In this document: positions 51,789-61,032 of the stretch, piece after piece
How positions within the stretch are numbered: the first letter of the stretch is position 1
How the letters are laid out: the number at the start of each line of letters is the position of its first letter
From: Fructobacillus evanidus
GTDB taxonomy: Bacteria > Bacillota > Bacilli > Lactobacillales > Lactobacillaceae
Direction of reading: 5' to 3'
Length of the DNA stretch: 64,000 nt
NCBI RefSeq assembly: GCF_963580165.1
Contig: NZ_CAUZLM010000001.1
Span: 1-64,000 of the forward strand
Notes under the pieces: generated by a model
The model's database searches: none
What the model saw: only the letters and a program-made list of their open reading frames with translations
What the model was told of the DNA's origin: nothing
Program-made: the position numbers and the translations under genes

Positions 51789-52373
51789 ATGGACGTTCAT
51801 AACGTTGAAATGGTGATGTCAGCGGTTTCACCAAGCCAATATCCTACGGACGGTCGGGCGGAATTTGCCTTGGTTGGTCGGTCAAATGTCGGCAAGTCAT
51901 CATTGACGAACACCCTGATTAATCGTAAAAACTTTGCTCGGACTTCCGGTCAGCCTGGAAAGACCCAAACATTGAACTTTTATGATGTGGAGGGAAAGCT
52001 CTACTTCGTTGATGTTCCTGGTTATGGCTATGCAAAGGTTTCCAAAAAGAAGCGTGAAGCCTTTGGTCAGATGATTGAGACCTACATTAGTTCTCGTAAG
52101 CAGCTTCGTGGTGTGATTTCTTTGGTTGATGCGCGCCATAAGCCAAGTGAAGAGGACATCATGATGTACAATTGGTTGGCATATTACAATATTCCGGTTC
52201 TCTTGGTCGCAACTAAGTCTGACAAGATTGCCCGTGGGAAATTAAACCAATCTGAATCAATTATCAAAAAGGCAGTTGATTTTGATGATGAAAATTCTGA
52301 TTTCCAATTTTTCTCTTCCGTTACTAAATCAGGAAAAGATGAAGTTTGGCAATGGATTGAAGACCGACTTTAA
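51789..52373 (+). CDS. ysxC: Ribosome biogenesis GTPase YsxC/EngB
   Basis: A 194-residue GTPase needed for late 50S subunit assembly. G1 GRSNVGKSSL (about 31-40), G2 with PGKTQTLNF, G3 DVPGYGYAKVSK (about 76-87), G4 ATKSDK (about 142-147) and G5 FSS all fit the EngB family. Encoded two bases after clpX, with which it is probably cotranscribed, as in Bacillus and lactobacilli. Confidence 0.95.
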   Translation: MDVHNVEMVMSAVSPSQYPTDGRAEFALVGRSNVGKSSLTNTLINRKNFARTSGQPGKTQTLNFYDVEGKLYFVDVPGYGYAKVSKKKREAFGQMIETYISSRKQLRGVISLVDARHKPSEEDIMMYNWLAYYNIPVLLVATKSDKIARGKLNQSESIIKKAVDFDDENSDFQFFSSVTKSGKDEVWQWIEDRL

Positions 52374-52446
52374 ACTTATAAAAATACAACTATACCATTG
52401 ACTATTTTTCGTTACTGTTTACAATGTTATGTAGGAGGTAATTGCA

Positions 52447-52968
52447 ATGTCACAAGATACAGCAATTTTTGCTGGAGGATGTTTTTGGTGCATGGTCGAG
52501 CCATTTGACTCGTTACCAGGAATCGAAAAAGTTCGTTCCGGCTACACCGGTGGCCACGTGGCAAACCCAACCTACGAGGAAGTTTGCTCCCATACTACCG
52601 GGCATACCGAAGCAGTAAAGATTTGGTTTGACCCTGATAAGTTCTCTTACAAGGACTTGGTTGAACTTTATTGGCAAGTAGCTGACCCAACTGATGCGAC
52701 TGGACAATTTGCTGATCGTGGTGATTCTTACCGCCCAGTAATTTTCGTTAATTCACCTGAGCAGCGCCAAATTGCCGAGGAGTCGAAGAAAGAATTGAAC
52801 GAATCAGGTCGATTCGACAAGCCAATCTTGACGTCAATCGAGGATGCCAAGCCATTTTATGAGGCCGAGGAATACCACCAAGACTTCTATAAGAAGGACC
52901 CATTGCGTGAAGCAGCAATGATGGCCCCTCGACACGATTATCAAGCAAAGTATTGGGGGGACAAGTAG
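52447..52968 (+). CDS. msrA: Peptide-methionine (S)-S-oxide reductase MsrA
   Basis: A 173-residue repair enzyme that reduces the S form of methionine sulfoxide. The active-site motif GGCFWCM is at residues 10-16. Family segments VRSGYTGGHVANPTYEEVCS and AEEYHQDFYKK follow. It has a strong GTAGGAGG ribosome binding site, and msrB starts two bases after the stop, so the R and S forms are repaired by one operon using thioredoxin reduced by TrxB. Confidence 0.95.
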   Translation: MSQDTAIFAGGCFWCMVEPFDSLPGIEKVRSGYTGGHVANPTYEEVCSHTTGHTEAVKIWFDPDKFSYKDLVELYWQVADPTDATGQFADRGDSYRPVIFVNSPEQRQIAEESKKELNESGRFDKPILTSIEDAKPFYEAEEYHQDFYKKDPLREAAMMAPRHDYQAKYWGDK

Positions 52969-52970
52969 TC

Positions 52971-53408
52971 ATGGCAAAGTATGATCAAGAAGAATTAAAG
53001 CAACGTTTAACACCTGAACAGTACGATGTGACGCAAAATGCGGCCACTGAACGTGCTTTTACTGGTAAGTATGACCAGTGGTGGAACGACGGCATCTTTG
53101 TTGATGTCGTTTCCGGTGAGCCACTTTTTTCATCAACCGACAAGTATGATTCTGGTTGTGGTTGGCCATCCTTTACCAAGGGAATTGATGACGCTGATTT
53201 GAATGAATCAACTGACAATTCTTTGGGCATGACGCGGACAGAAGTTCGTTCTGGGGAAGCTGACTCACACCTTGGTCACGTCTTTAATGATGGACCAGCT
53301 GAGCAAGGCGGATTGCGCTACTGCATCAATTCTGCAGCCTTGCGCTTTGTTCCCAAGGAAGACTTGGAAAAAGAAGGCTATGGTAAGTATTCTTACCTGT
53401 TTAATTAA
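52971..53408 (+). CDS. msrB: Peptide-methionine (R)-S-oxide reductase MsrB
   Basis: A 145-residue enzyme reducing the R form of methionine sulfoxide. Motifs are YDSGCGWPSFTKG (about 58-70), SHLGHVFNDGP and the catalytic cysteine in RYCINSAALRF (about 117-127). The paired CxxC zinc sites of other MsrB types are absent, so this is the zinc-free form. Start at 52971; an upstream in-frame GTG lies inside msrA and is rejected. Confidence 0.95.
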   Translation: MAKYDQEELKQRLTPEQYDVTQNAATERAFTGKYDQWWNDGIFVDVVSGEPLFSSTDKYDSGCGWPSFTKGIDDADLNESTDNSLGMTRTEVRSGEADSHLGHVFNDGPAEQGGLRYCINSAALRFVPKEDLEKEGYGKYSYLFN

Positions 53409-53425
53409 ATCAGTTTGACAGAAAA

Positions 53426-53453
53426 TCGCTGCCCTGAGGGGTGGCGTTTTTTT
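53426..53453 (+). terminator. Terminator after msrB
   Basis: CGCTGCCC-TGA-GGGTGGCG with two wobble pairs and a T run. Confidence 0.75.
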
Positions 53454-53630
53454 GATGAACGCGAAGAACCTTTTCGTACTCAATTGACGGTAAAAGCCTT
53501 TCATAGCAAGGATTGCGCTTGATAATTGACGAAATGCCCGTTAAAATTGCGCAAATCCTAATCGCTTTTGCTAGTGCTTTCTTGGTAAATCAGTATACTG
53601 AGGTTAATGGAAATGAAAGAGAGAAGCACA

Positions 53631-54041
53631 ATGAAATTTACCTTTAACGAGAACTTACTATCTTTGAGAAAAGAACATAATTTATCCCAGGAAAGTTTGG
53701 CAAATGAATTGTATGTCACCAGACAAACAATTTCCAAATGGGAAACTGGCGAGGTCACACCTGATTTGGCCAAGATTCAATCAGTTGCCGATTATTTTCA
53801 CGTTCCGGTTGAAGAGGTTTTATTTGGTCAGCAACAATCATCAACATTAACCGGCGCAGTGAAGGACCGTGCCAAAAAGTTTTTTGAGGAAGATGAGGCT
53901 GACAAAGACTGGCACGAAAACCACCGTTGGCGCGAGTGGCAATATCGGCCGATTAATAATGGTTGGGAGTTTTTGGCACGCTATTATTGGATTCTATTTG
54001 GCTTAATTGGGATGATTGGCTGGCTCGTAAGCAAAAAATAA
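53631..54041 (+). CDS. XRE-family HTH protein with C-terminal membrane helix
   Basis: A 136-residue protein. XRE-type HTH (about 5-66; LSQESLANELYVTRQTISKW), an acidic/aromatic linker (FFEEDEADKDWHENHRW, about 84-100) and one membrane helix (about 113-132) ending in SKK. It resembles the first domain of the regulator at 43672 but has no outer domain. The start is uncertain: 53607 and 53613 are also in frame, and a -10 TATACT at 53594-53599 would make 53607 leaderless. GAGAAG before 53631 is the best site seen. Confidence 0.72.
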   Translation: MKFTFNENLLSLRKEHNLSQESLANELYVTRQTISKWETGEVTPDLAKIQSVADYFHVPVEEVLFGQQQSSTLTGAVKDRAKKFFEEDEADKDWHENHRWREWQYRPINNGWEFLARYYWILFGLIGMIGWLVSKK

Positions 54042-54083
54042 GAGATATTGGCATCTATTTTTAGGTAAAATGATTTTCAAAAC

Positions 54084-54121
54084 AAAAGCGGACCGCATAT
54101 TTGATATGCGGTCCGCTTTTT
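54084..54121. terminator. Bidirectional terminator
   Basis: AAAAGCGGACCGCATAT-TTG-ATATGCGGTCCGCTTTT is a perfect 17-base stem. It ends the XRE gene and the convergent padR gene. Confidence 0.92.
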
Positions 54122-54129
54122 GTATTGAA

Positions 54130-54651
54130 TTATAAGCTGTTTTCTAAGGATTTTAGTTCACTATTTAATAAATCAAGTGTGCTTGTATAGTGTTTAATAC
54201 CGTATTCATAGGTAAAATATTGTTCCTTGGTCATATCTTTTGACCATTCGTCTATTTGGGAAGTGAGGAACTTTAGCTTTTCATTGGTACGAATAATCTG
54301 TTCTTTAGTATTTTTAATCAGAGTATTACGGTCTAAGTATTCGCCAAAATAAAAACGAATTAAGTAGTCGGATTTCAGTTTGTCTTCGTCTGGATCAGTT
54401 TTCAAAGCTTGCAAAAACTCTTTTTTTCCTTCGGAAGTAATTGAAAAGATATTTTTATTAGGTTTTCCTTCTTGTATTATTGTTTCCTTTGAAACTAATC
54501 CATCTTTTTCTAGTTTTTTTAAGGTAGGATAAATCATACCAAATCCGCCGTCAAAAAAATGGCTTAAACGTTTTTCGATTAACTCGTTGAGTTCATAACC
54601 AGTTAAATTTTTTTTGAACAAAAGCCCTAGAACAACATCTTTTCCTTTCAA
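54130..54651 (-). CDS. PadR-family transcriptional regulator
   Basis: A 173-residue regulator. The N-terminal winged helix carries VVLGLLFKKNLTGYELNE and GMIYPTLKKLEKDGLVSKE, typical of PadR proteins. The C-terminal half (about 85-173) is helical and probably dimerises (Vir_act_alpha_C-like). It is 51 bases downstream of the MFS pump on the same strand and likely cotranscribed. The two matching palindromes upstream of the pump are its likely targets. AT-rich like the pump. Confidence 0.85.
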   Translation of the reverse strand: MKGKDVVLGLLFKKNLTGYELNELIEKRLSHFFDGGFGMIYPTLKKLEKDGLVSKETIIQEGKPNKNIFSITSEGKKEFLQALKTDPDEDKLKSDYLIRFYFGEYLDRNTLIKNTKEQIIRTNEKLKFLTSQIDEWSKDMTKEQYFTYEYGIKHYTSTLDLLNSELKSLENSL

Positions 54652-54702
54652 ACCCTGAACTCCTTAACATATAGTATTCTTTTTCATTGTATTATAACAA
54701 GA

Positions 54703-56277
54703 TTATCGGTATAGTTTTTCTTTTTTTCGAGGAAAAATAAAAATACTGAATGTACCAAAGACCATGAATGGTAAAGCTGATTTATAAAGATTACTAAAAG
54801 CTAAGGTAAATTCCTTTTTAGAATTTTTCTTGATTAAATCGATTTTTTCGTTAATTTGTTCATCAATTGCTTTAATGTGAGTAGGTGACTCATTTGTTTT
54901 TGACTTGTATTTTTTGGCTTTGATTGATTCAATTGATTGTTTTTTCATTGAATCGATTACATTATGTGGCAAATGCAAGCTGACTATTTCTTGGTTGGAA
55001 TAATTAATTGCTTTACGTTGTGCACTAGCTAAATTAGTATATAGACCACTGACAAAGATGGCGACTGCCATAGAGATTCCAACCTGGCGTAAAACGCTGG
55101 CCACGCTTTGTGAACTACTTAACTGATCTCCTTTAAAGTCTGCGGCCGCAATAACAGTGATTGGGCCGGTGATAATACCATAGCCCATGCCGACGAATGC
55201 ACCACTGATCGATGACATAGCCACATTGTTTAAAGCGTTGAAGTTTGCATATAATTCGTATCCTATTCCCATTAATAAAAAGCCGATCAATACTAGCCAT
55301 CGTGGCCCAATTTTTTCAAGTAGAAAACCGGACAAGGGAGACATAATAAAAATACAAAAGGTAATTGGTGTGATCATGTAAGAGGCGTTCAGCGTACTAT
55401 AGTTTTCAATATTGACAAAATAATTTGGTAAAAGCACGGTTACAGCCACTAAAAATAGGTTGCTCAAAATAATAACAATTGCGGATGCTAAGAAATTACG
55501 ATTTTTAAACAAATCCAACGAGATCATTGGTTCCTGTATTTTTGATTCAATAAGAATGAATACTATTAGAGAAATTAGTGCAACTAGAATCAAAGCAATC
55601 GTCGGTGCTGAAGTCCAACCCCATTGTCTTCCCTCAATTAGTACTGAGGTAAATGACGCTAGCATTGTGATGCCTAATAACGAACCAAAAAAATCAATAC
55701 TTTGAACTGTTGATTGAATAATTGTCGTCTTTCTTAATGTTGGAATACCAAGGAAAATAATAATGACGGCTAAAGGAACATTGATAAAGAAAATCCAATG
55801 CCAAGTTAAATATTGAGTGATCATACCGCCGACAGTTGGTCCCATGGCTGATGCTAATCCTTGTGTTATACCTAAAATTGCAATTGTATTTGTTCTTGTT
55901 TTTCCTTCAATCAATTCAATTCCCATTGACATTGAAAGCGGAAAAAGAATTGCAGCACCAAAACTTTGAATGATTCGACCAATGAGTAAAATGATGAAGG
56001 TGAATGAAAATCCAGAAATTAATGAGCCAGTACCAAATAGCAATGCACCTAAAAAGAAAAATTTCTTTTTGCCATAAATCTCTGCAATTCTTGTTAAGGG
56101 AATTGTAAAAGAGGCAAAAATAATGGTGTAAGCATTTAAGGCCCAGGATAACGTATTGAGATTAGTATTAGTGGTAGCACTAATGGCTGGTAAAGCTACG
56201 TTCATGACTGTTGTATCAAGCATGCAGATAAAGATGCCGAGAATGAAAATAAACGATAAAGAGTATTTTTTGAACAT
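54703..56277 (-). CDS. DHA2-type MFS multidrug transporter (EmrB/QacA family)
   Basis: A 524-residue drug:H+ antiporter with about 14 helices. The DHA2 motif LDTTVMNVALPAI is near residues 20-32, motif A follows the second helix, and motif C reads GLASAMGPTVGGMI (about 140-153). A ~70-residue hydrophilic loop (SMKKQSIESIKAKKYKSK region, about 420-490) lies before the last helix. Substrate cannot be read from sequence. It is the first gene of a two-gene unit with the PadR regulator. The AT-rich codon use suggests acquisition. Confidence 0.88.
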   Translation of the reverse strand: MFKKYSLSFIFILGIFICMLDTTVMNVALPAISATTNTNLNTLSWALNAYTIIFASFTIPLTRIAEIYGKKKFFFLGALLFGTGSLISGFSFTFIILLIGRIIQSFGAAILFPLSMSMGIELIEGKTRTNTIAILGITQGLASAMGPTVGGMITQYLTWHWIFFINVPLAVIIIFLGIPTLRKTTIIQSTVQSIDFFGSLLGITMLASFTSVLIEGRQWGWTSAPTIALILVALISLIVFILIESKIQEPMISLDLFKNRNFLASAIVIILSNLFLVAVTVLLPNYFVNIENYSTLNASYMITPITFCIFIMSPLSGFLLEKIGPRWLVLIGFLLMGIGYELYANFNALNNVAMSSISGAFVGMGYGIITGPITVIAAADFKGDQLSSSQSVASVLRQVGISMAVAIFVSGLYTNLASAQRKAINYSNQEIVSLHLPHNVIDSMKKQSIESIKAKKYKSKTNESPTHIKAIDEQINEKIDLIKKNSKKEFTLAFSNLYKSALPFMVFGTFSIFIFPRKKEKLYR

Positions 56278-56305
56278 TTCTCTCTTCCTTCTTATTGTTT
56301 TTGTT

Positions 56306-56353
56306 CATATTAACTTTGTTAGTATGTTTTTTTATATTAACATGATTAATATA
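56306..56353. promoter_or_regulatory. Paired operator sites upstream of the MFS-padR unit
   Basis: Two matching imperfect or perfect palindromes: CATATTAAC-TTT-GTTAGTATG at 56306-56326 and TATATTAAC-ATG-ATTAATATA at 56333-56353. Both fit ATATTAAC-N3-RTTARTAT, with centres 27 bases apart. They lie within 80 bases of the MFS start and are good candidates for PadR binding. Confidence 0.65.
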
Positions 56354-56624
56354 AAAATGAAAATAAGGTTTAGAAAAATTGTTTAAATGTTCTTAATATG
56401 GATGAAGCAAATTTTTCTTAAAAAATAAAACTAAGTAGCGTTTTCGCTTTAATATCTGCGAAAGAACTCTAATGAAATTAATTAAAAAAGGCTGGATGTC
56501 AGGAGTCCGAACACATAATTAATTGATGTCAGGAAAGCTGAGGTGATGTCTGTTAAATCAGTTTGACCGTGGTAGAATGGTGCAAATTAAAGAAATTCTA
56601 ATTGTGTTTGGAAAGGAAGCAACC
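56354..56624. other. Intergenic region upstream of the PhzF gene
   Basis: No gene seen. The motif GATGTC(A/T)G occurs three times (about 56494, 56525 and 56544), followed by a -10-like TAGAAT at 56572-56577. Confidence 0.45.
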
Positions 56625-57416
56625 ATGGTAAAAAGTTATGTTGTCGACGCGTTTGCAAGTGAGATTTTTAAGGGTAATACGGCGGCAGTCCTCTTCGTTG
56701 ATCATTTCCCAAGTGATGAAATGATGCAAAATATTGCAATGGAAAATAAGCTTTCTGAAACAGCTTTTGCTGTTAAAAAAGATGACAACCACTATGATTT
56801 ACGGTGGTTCTCACCAGCCGGTGAGATTGACCTTTGTGGTCACGCTACCTTGGCTACCGGTTTCTTAGTCTTTCAAAAGGCGGCTCCAAAAGATGGACAG
56901 TCAGTGGTTTTCAACACCATGAGTGGTGATTTGACGGTCACAAAGAAGGGTGACCTGTATGAAATGGACTTCCCAACTTACGATTTGAAGGCAATTCCTG
57001 TAACGGAAGCCATGACGGAAGCCTACGGTGCCCGACCAGATGCTGCCTATCTTGGACGTGATTTGGTCTGTGTTTTCCCACAGGGCACGGCAATTGCTGA
57101 GATGGATCCTGATATGGAAAAGCTGAAAAAATTAGATGGGATGGCCCAACACGCTACAGCCATCGTGGATGATGAATATGATTGTGTATCACGATCATTT
57201 GCACCTAAGTTAGGAATTAACGAAGACCCTGTCTGTGGTAGCGGTCACTGTCATATCGCCCCATACTGGTCAGAACGACTAGGTAAGCACCAATTGACTG
57301 CTTACCAGGCTTCACCACGGTCAGGTGTCCTTCACTGCGATTATGAGGGTAAGCGGACTAAGCTAAGCGGTGAGGCGGTGCTTTATTCTGAAAATGAAGT
57401 GAACTTAGCGATTTAA
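56625..57416 (+). CDS. PhzF family isomerase-like protein
   Basis: A 263-residue protein of the PhzF/diaminopimelate-epimerase-like fold. VVDAFASEIFKGNTAAV is at residues 6-22. The catalytic glutamate lies in ENKLSETAFAV (about 40-50), and GHATLATGF and DPVCGSGHCH form the two ends of the active site. The natural substrate is unknown for most members. The ATG at 56625 follows AAAGGAAG; the frame is open to 56577, but no better start is found. Single gene with a terminator. Confidence 0.88.
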   Translation: MVKSYVVDAFASEIFKGNTAAVLFVDHFPSDEMMQNIAMENKLSETAFAVKKDDNHYDLRWFSPAGEIDLCGHATLATGFLVFQKAAPKDGQSVVFNTMSGDLTVTKKGDLYEMDFPTYDLKAIPVTEAMTEAYGARPDAAYLGRDLVCVFPQGTAIAEMDPDMEKLKKLDGMAQHATAIVDDEYDCVSRSFAPKLGINEDPVCGSGHCHIAPYWSERLGKHQLTAYQASPRSGVLHCDYEGKRTKLSGEAVLYSENEVNLAI

Positions 57417-57443
57417 AAATAGCTCATCGAAGCCAATTTTATT

Positions 57444-57476
57444 AGGTGTACGGGAAAATATTCCGTGCACCTTTTT
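57444..57476 (+). terminator. Terminator after the PhzF gene
   Basis: AGGTGTACGG-GAAAATATT-CCGTGCACCT plus T run, one G-T pair. Confidence 0.82.
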
Positions 57477-57504
57477 AGTGAAATACGATAATTTTGTAAA
57501 GCAA

Positions 57505-57539
57505 AAATCCCTCACTGATTCAATCAGAAGGGATTTTGT
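57505..57539. terminator. Terminator of the minus-strand unit 60420-57573
   Basis: AAAATCCCT / AGGGATTTT outer stem, inner CTGATT / AATCAG stem; T-rich on both strands. Confidence 0.75.
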
Positions 57540-57572
57540 TGGTTTAGATTTTAGAAAAATATAAAGGCACTA

Positions 57573-58178
57573 TTAATACTTGATGTAAAAACCAAATGAT
57601 GAATACAGTTGTTTTTCAACAGGTAACCTTAATCTTTTTGCTTTTACTTTACTCTTTGAAATGATTTTTTTAACGTTATTAACTTCTGAATATTGAGCCA
57701 GTTCTTGTTTCTTAACGTTTAAAATAATTAATTGATTGTCTTTTGAAAAGTCCACGAACGTAATACGGTATTGTTTTTCTAACTCAATAATACCCCATAG
57801 GAAGTAAGGAGTTCTATTAGTAGAATAAAACAAGTTCTTGATTCTACGAAAGGAATTTTTCTTAATCCATTCATTAACCTCTGCCATATCATTCAGCTGG
57901 AGTATGTCTGTTTGAAATGATAATCTAATTGATTTTCGAATTTGAACAATGAATTTAATCCAAAATATTAATAAGATATATTCAAGAATAATCAGGGCCA
58001 TATCTAAAAATACTACAATATTCATTTTATTCGAGATTATAAGTGAAAGGTCCGGAAGAAGAACCATCGTACTAAAAATAATTCCGAGTAGAAAGAACAA
58101 TATTTGCCATTTTAAATTTTTTTGTGCCGTTATCTTCAGCACCTTGTTAACTTTTCTCAACTCATCCATAACGGTCAT
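57573..58178 (-). CDS. Hypothetical membrane protein
   Basis: A 201-residue protein with a short cytoplasmic N terminus and three hydrophobic helices (about 23-46, 52-64 and 67-85). A mostly charged C-terminal part (about 90-201) is rich in Lys. The function is not recognised. The start is 15 bases after the stop of the glycoside-hydrolase-like gene, so the two are cotranscribed. AT-rich compared with the core genes. Confidence 0.65.
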   Translation of the reverse strand: MTVMDELRKVNKVLKITAQKNLKWQILFFLLGIIFSTMVLLPDLSLIISNKMNIVVFLDMALIILEYILLIFWIKFIVQIRKSIRLSFQTDILQLNDMAEVNEWIKKNSFRRIKNLFYSTNRTPYFLWGIIELEKQYRITFVDFSKDNQLIILNVKKQELAQYSEVNNVKKIISKSKVKAKRLRLPVEKQLYSSFGFYIKY

Positions 58179-58193
58179 TTTACCTATAAATTT

Positions 58194-60420
58194 TTATACA
58201 AAATCAAAAGTACCTAACATTATTCCAAGGACTATGACAACGATACTTGCGGTACCAACTGCTTTTGTCGTTTCTTCAGGCAACTCATTTAAATTACTTA
58301 AAGTCGCGACAATCGTACTGGTTAAGCCAAATCCAATTTGATTATTTAGGCTGAAGCCACCACCTTGAATGAGAGCTAACATGCCTTGAGCAGTCTTTTG
58401 CATAGCAAGATCAGCTGGATTTTTAAGTTGCTTGACGAGTTCTTTTTGTGTGTAAGTCCAATTCACATCAATGTCAAAGACAATCACGTCCTGGTTGATA
58501 AAAGTATCGTTTTGGGGTTTTATTTTTTCATCTGAAATCGTAATGGTTAAGTGATTAATATATAATGTTTTCTTATTTAGTTCTGTATTAAGCGTTACGT
58601 AGCCCGACTCTAGTCCAGCGGTAAATTGGTTCATCATGCCAGCAATATTTGCTCCAAAAAGAAAACCGTGGCTTGAAAAATCAGCAGAAATCGCAGAATC
58701 AATTTTACCGTTTTTGATTGGATAAGTGAATGTCAGGGGAGTATCGATATTGAGTGAACTAACGTTTTTGTATGAAACCGTAACCTTTAATGATTCGCTG
58801 TTAATTAGGACGTAGGATTTACCATTTAGCTCGATATTATGATTGGCCATAAGTCGTTTCATGAGTTTCCAGTTAGAGCGTTTTACCCAACCATCAACAG
58901 CCCGAGATTCGACTAAGTTTGTTACACCTTCATCTTCATGGGAAACGGCAACCTTATCACGACCTGGAAGATTTCCTTGAGGACCGACCTCATCGAATTG
59001 ATCAAATGACCAATTAAGCGGCTGCGAAAAGCCTAAATTACCGGAGTAACCGGTGGACATGTTGGACACATAAGCAAACTTAACGGAAGAGACGTCATTG
59101 GAAACCATCGTACAAGTGTTTCGGGTACCGTAAACCCCAATTTGATAATGTTTGATGGCCTTCGCGACGCCGCGGAAGTATGGGATAGCATGACGATTAT
59201 TTTCATATTCCGTCATATCGGTATCAACAGCAAAATAAATGGTATGGTGATCTGGTATTCCTAAAGCGAGGGCTGCTCGAACGGCTGCGCTACCATCGTG
59301 AAGTCCGCTTTTAAATGTATAATCTGAGACATCGCCCGTATTGTCTTGGTAGATTGGAACCAGGTGCAAACCAGACTGAATAATCATTTCGGCTTCGGAC
59401 CGTGTTAGATTTTTAGCGGTCTTTTTAGCACCAACGCCAACAGTTCCGGTTAGGTAGCGCCCAACGAAATTGACTTCATCACTAACTAGGGCTTGAATGT
59501 GATCGTGGGTTAGCTGGGTGGCGGTATCGATTCCAAAATAATAACGGTTAGCATTTCCGGCTGATGACATCAGTGAATTCACCGTGATATAGTCGGGTTC
59601 GCCATCAACCTTTGGGCTGAGGTGCATAAAAGACTGGAAAGCACGCAAATTTTGCTTTGTGACATTATCCAGGGCACCAGTGAATGAAACGTGAGGCAGA
59701 CCTTTTTCTTGATTAAAGTCTTTCATATTGACGTAAAGTGCATATTGAACAATTTTGATTAAGTTTGTGGCAAGACCGTTAAAATATGCAGCTCGATAAT
59801 TCGAGCTATTGGCAGGACCCCAATAGCCATTAGCAACTTGGCTTAACTGTAGTTCTACTTGCGCTCCATAAATCAGTGCTTGATTTGTTGCACGTTGGTA
59901 AATCCCATCCGTTGGCAAAATACCAGTGACGTCTTGGTATTTCTGATTTAATTGCTGTTGCATGCGGCGAATATTCGTATCGCCACCTGGTACTAAAGCA
60001 AAAGCTGACATATCAAGCACGAGCAAGGCGAGCATTTAGATGCCCGTCTGATGGTAAACCAGCGGCCTGTTGGAAAAGTTTGACGGCGGTCACCGTTTTT
60101 TCGGAGTATTGACCATCAAAGGCCTCGGGAGAAAAACCTTTTGCCCAAAATGCCCCTTGGATTAAGTAAACAAAGTTATTAGAGTATCCAGGAGCCAGTA
60201 GTGGAGTTACTTTATTATCAAACTGTCGGCTTGTTTGCTCACCAAAAGCAGCTTCTCGGTCGGAAGTGAGAGGAATGCCTAACTCATACTGTAGACCTTT
60301 AATGAGCGCATAAATCGTTGGCCAACCTGTCGAACCACTTTCGTTAACTTGATTGAAATTAGGAATTTTGCCATATGTCTTGTTTAACCATTTTTGCGTT
60401 GCAAGAACTTGATAATCCAT
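58194..60420 (-). pseudogene. Glycoside-hydrolase-like (DUF1906) protein split by a frameshift
   Basis: The upstream part (60420-60013) encodes 135 residues with the family opening QVLATQKWLNKTYG and a peptidoglycan-binding-like repeat, ending in a stop after NARLARA. The downstream part (60035-58194, 613 residues) resumes in another frame at LDMSAFALVPGGD. It holds a second repeat and the Rv2525c-like domain (FGIDTATQ, FVGRYLTGTVG, YFAVDTDM). In related lactic acid bacterial proteins as I know them this is a single chain, so a one-base change near 60016-60035 has probably broken it. The C terminus has an extra ~250 residues and a final membrane helix. No ribosome binding site precedes the second part. 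Confidence 0.75.
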
Positions 60421-60624
60421 TGAGTGACCTTCTTTCGAGTTGTATTTTGAATGCGGGACAGAAACATTGCTGACGAAAACGTTAAAGGCAGTGGGCTTAT
60501 TCTCCGGTAATAAGATTTTGGGCTTTAAGGTGCTCGTCTTTTAGTTAGACGTAAAAATAGCGGTAGCATTGAATAGCGTTTTAGTCGTTTTTAACTACGT
60601 TATAATTTCTGATTTATCATTGGC

Positions 60625-61032
60625 TTACCTGGTTAACGTCCACAAATCATGAATAAGTTTAGAAGTATCGGCGAAAGCGTAGCGGTAAATGATGACCAGT
60701 AGGCCGATGAGGTTGGTAAAGAGGCCGGTAATCAGGTAACTTTGCACCTTAATGGCGACGATGTCCGCTAAAAAGATGGTAATGCCTAAAATGGCGACCG
60801 TCACTAGTGCAAAGTAGAGGCTAATGGAAATAATGAGCCAGCGTCGGATGGCGGCTTTTGATTTAAGTTCCTTCACTAACTGGCCCTGGATGGCCGAAGC
60901 GGTGTCATTGTTAATAATGTGGCTACGCAAAGATTCCGCTTGATCTTGTGCAAGCAGAGTCTGGTCGTCAAAGGGGACGGCCACTGGGGTAATAATTTGT
61001 TCCTTTAACTTGCTTTTCTTAGTTTGGGTCAT
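60625..61032 (-). CDS. Two-helix membrane protein paired with IrrE-like protein
   Basis: A 135-residue protein with a hydrophilic N-terminal ~60 residues and two membrane helices (about 66-90 and 95-116), then a short tail. The function is not recognised. The start overlaps the end of the IrrE-like gene by four bases (ATGA), so the two are translated together and probably act together. Confidence 0.68.
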   Translation of the reverse strand: MTQTKKSKLKEQIITPVAVPFDDQTLLAQDQAESLRSHIINNDTASAIQGQLVKELKSKAAIRRWLIISISLYFALVTVAILGITIFLADIVAIKVQSYLITGLFTNLIGLLVIIYRYAFADTSKLIHDLWTLTR

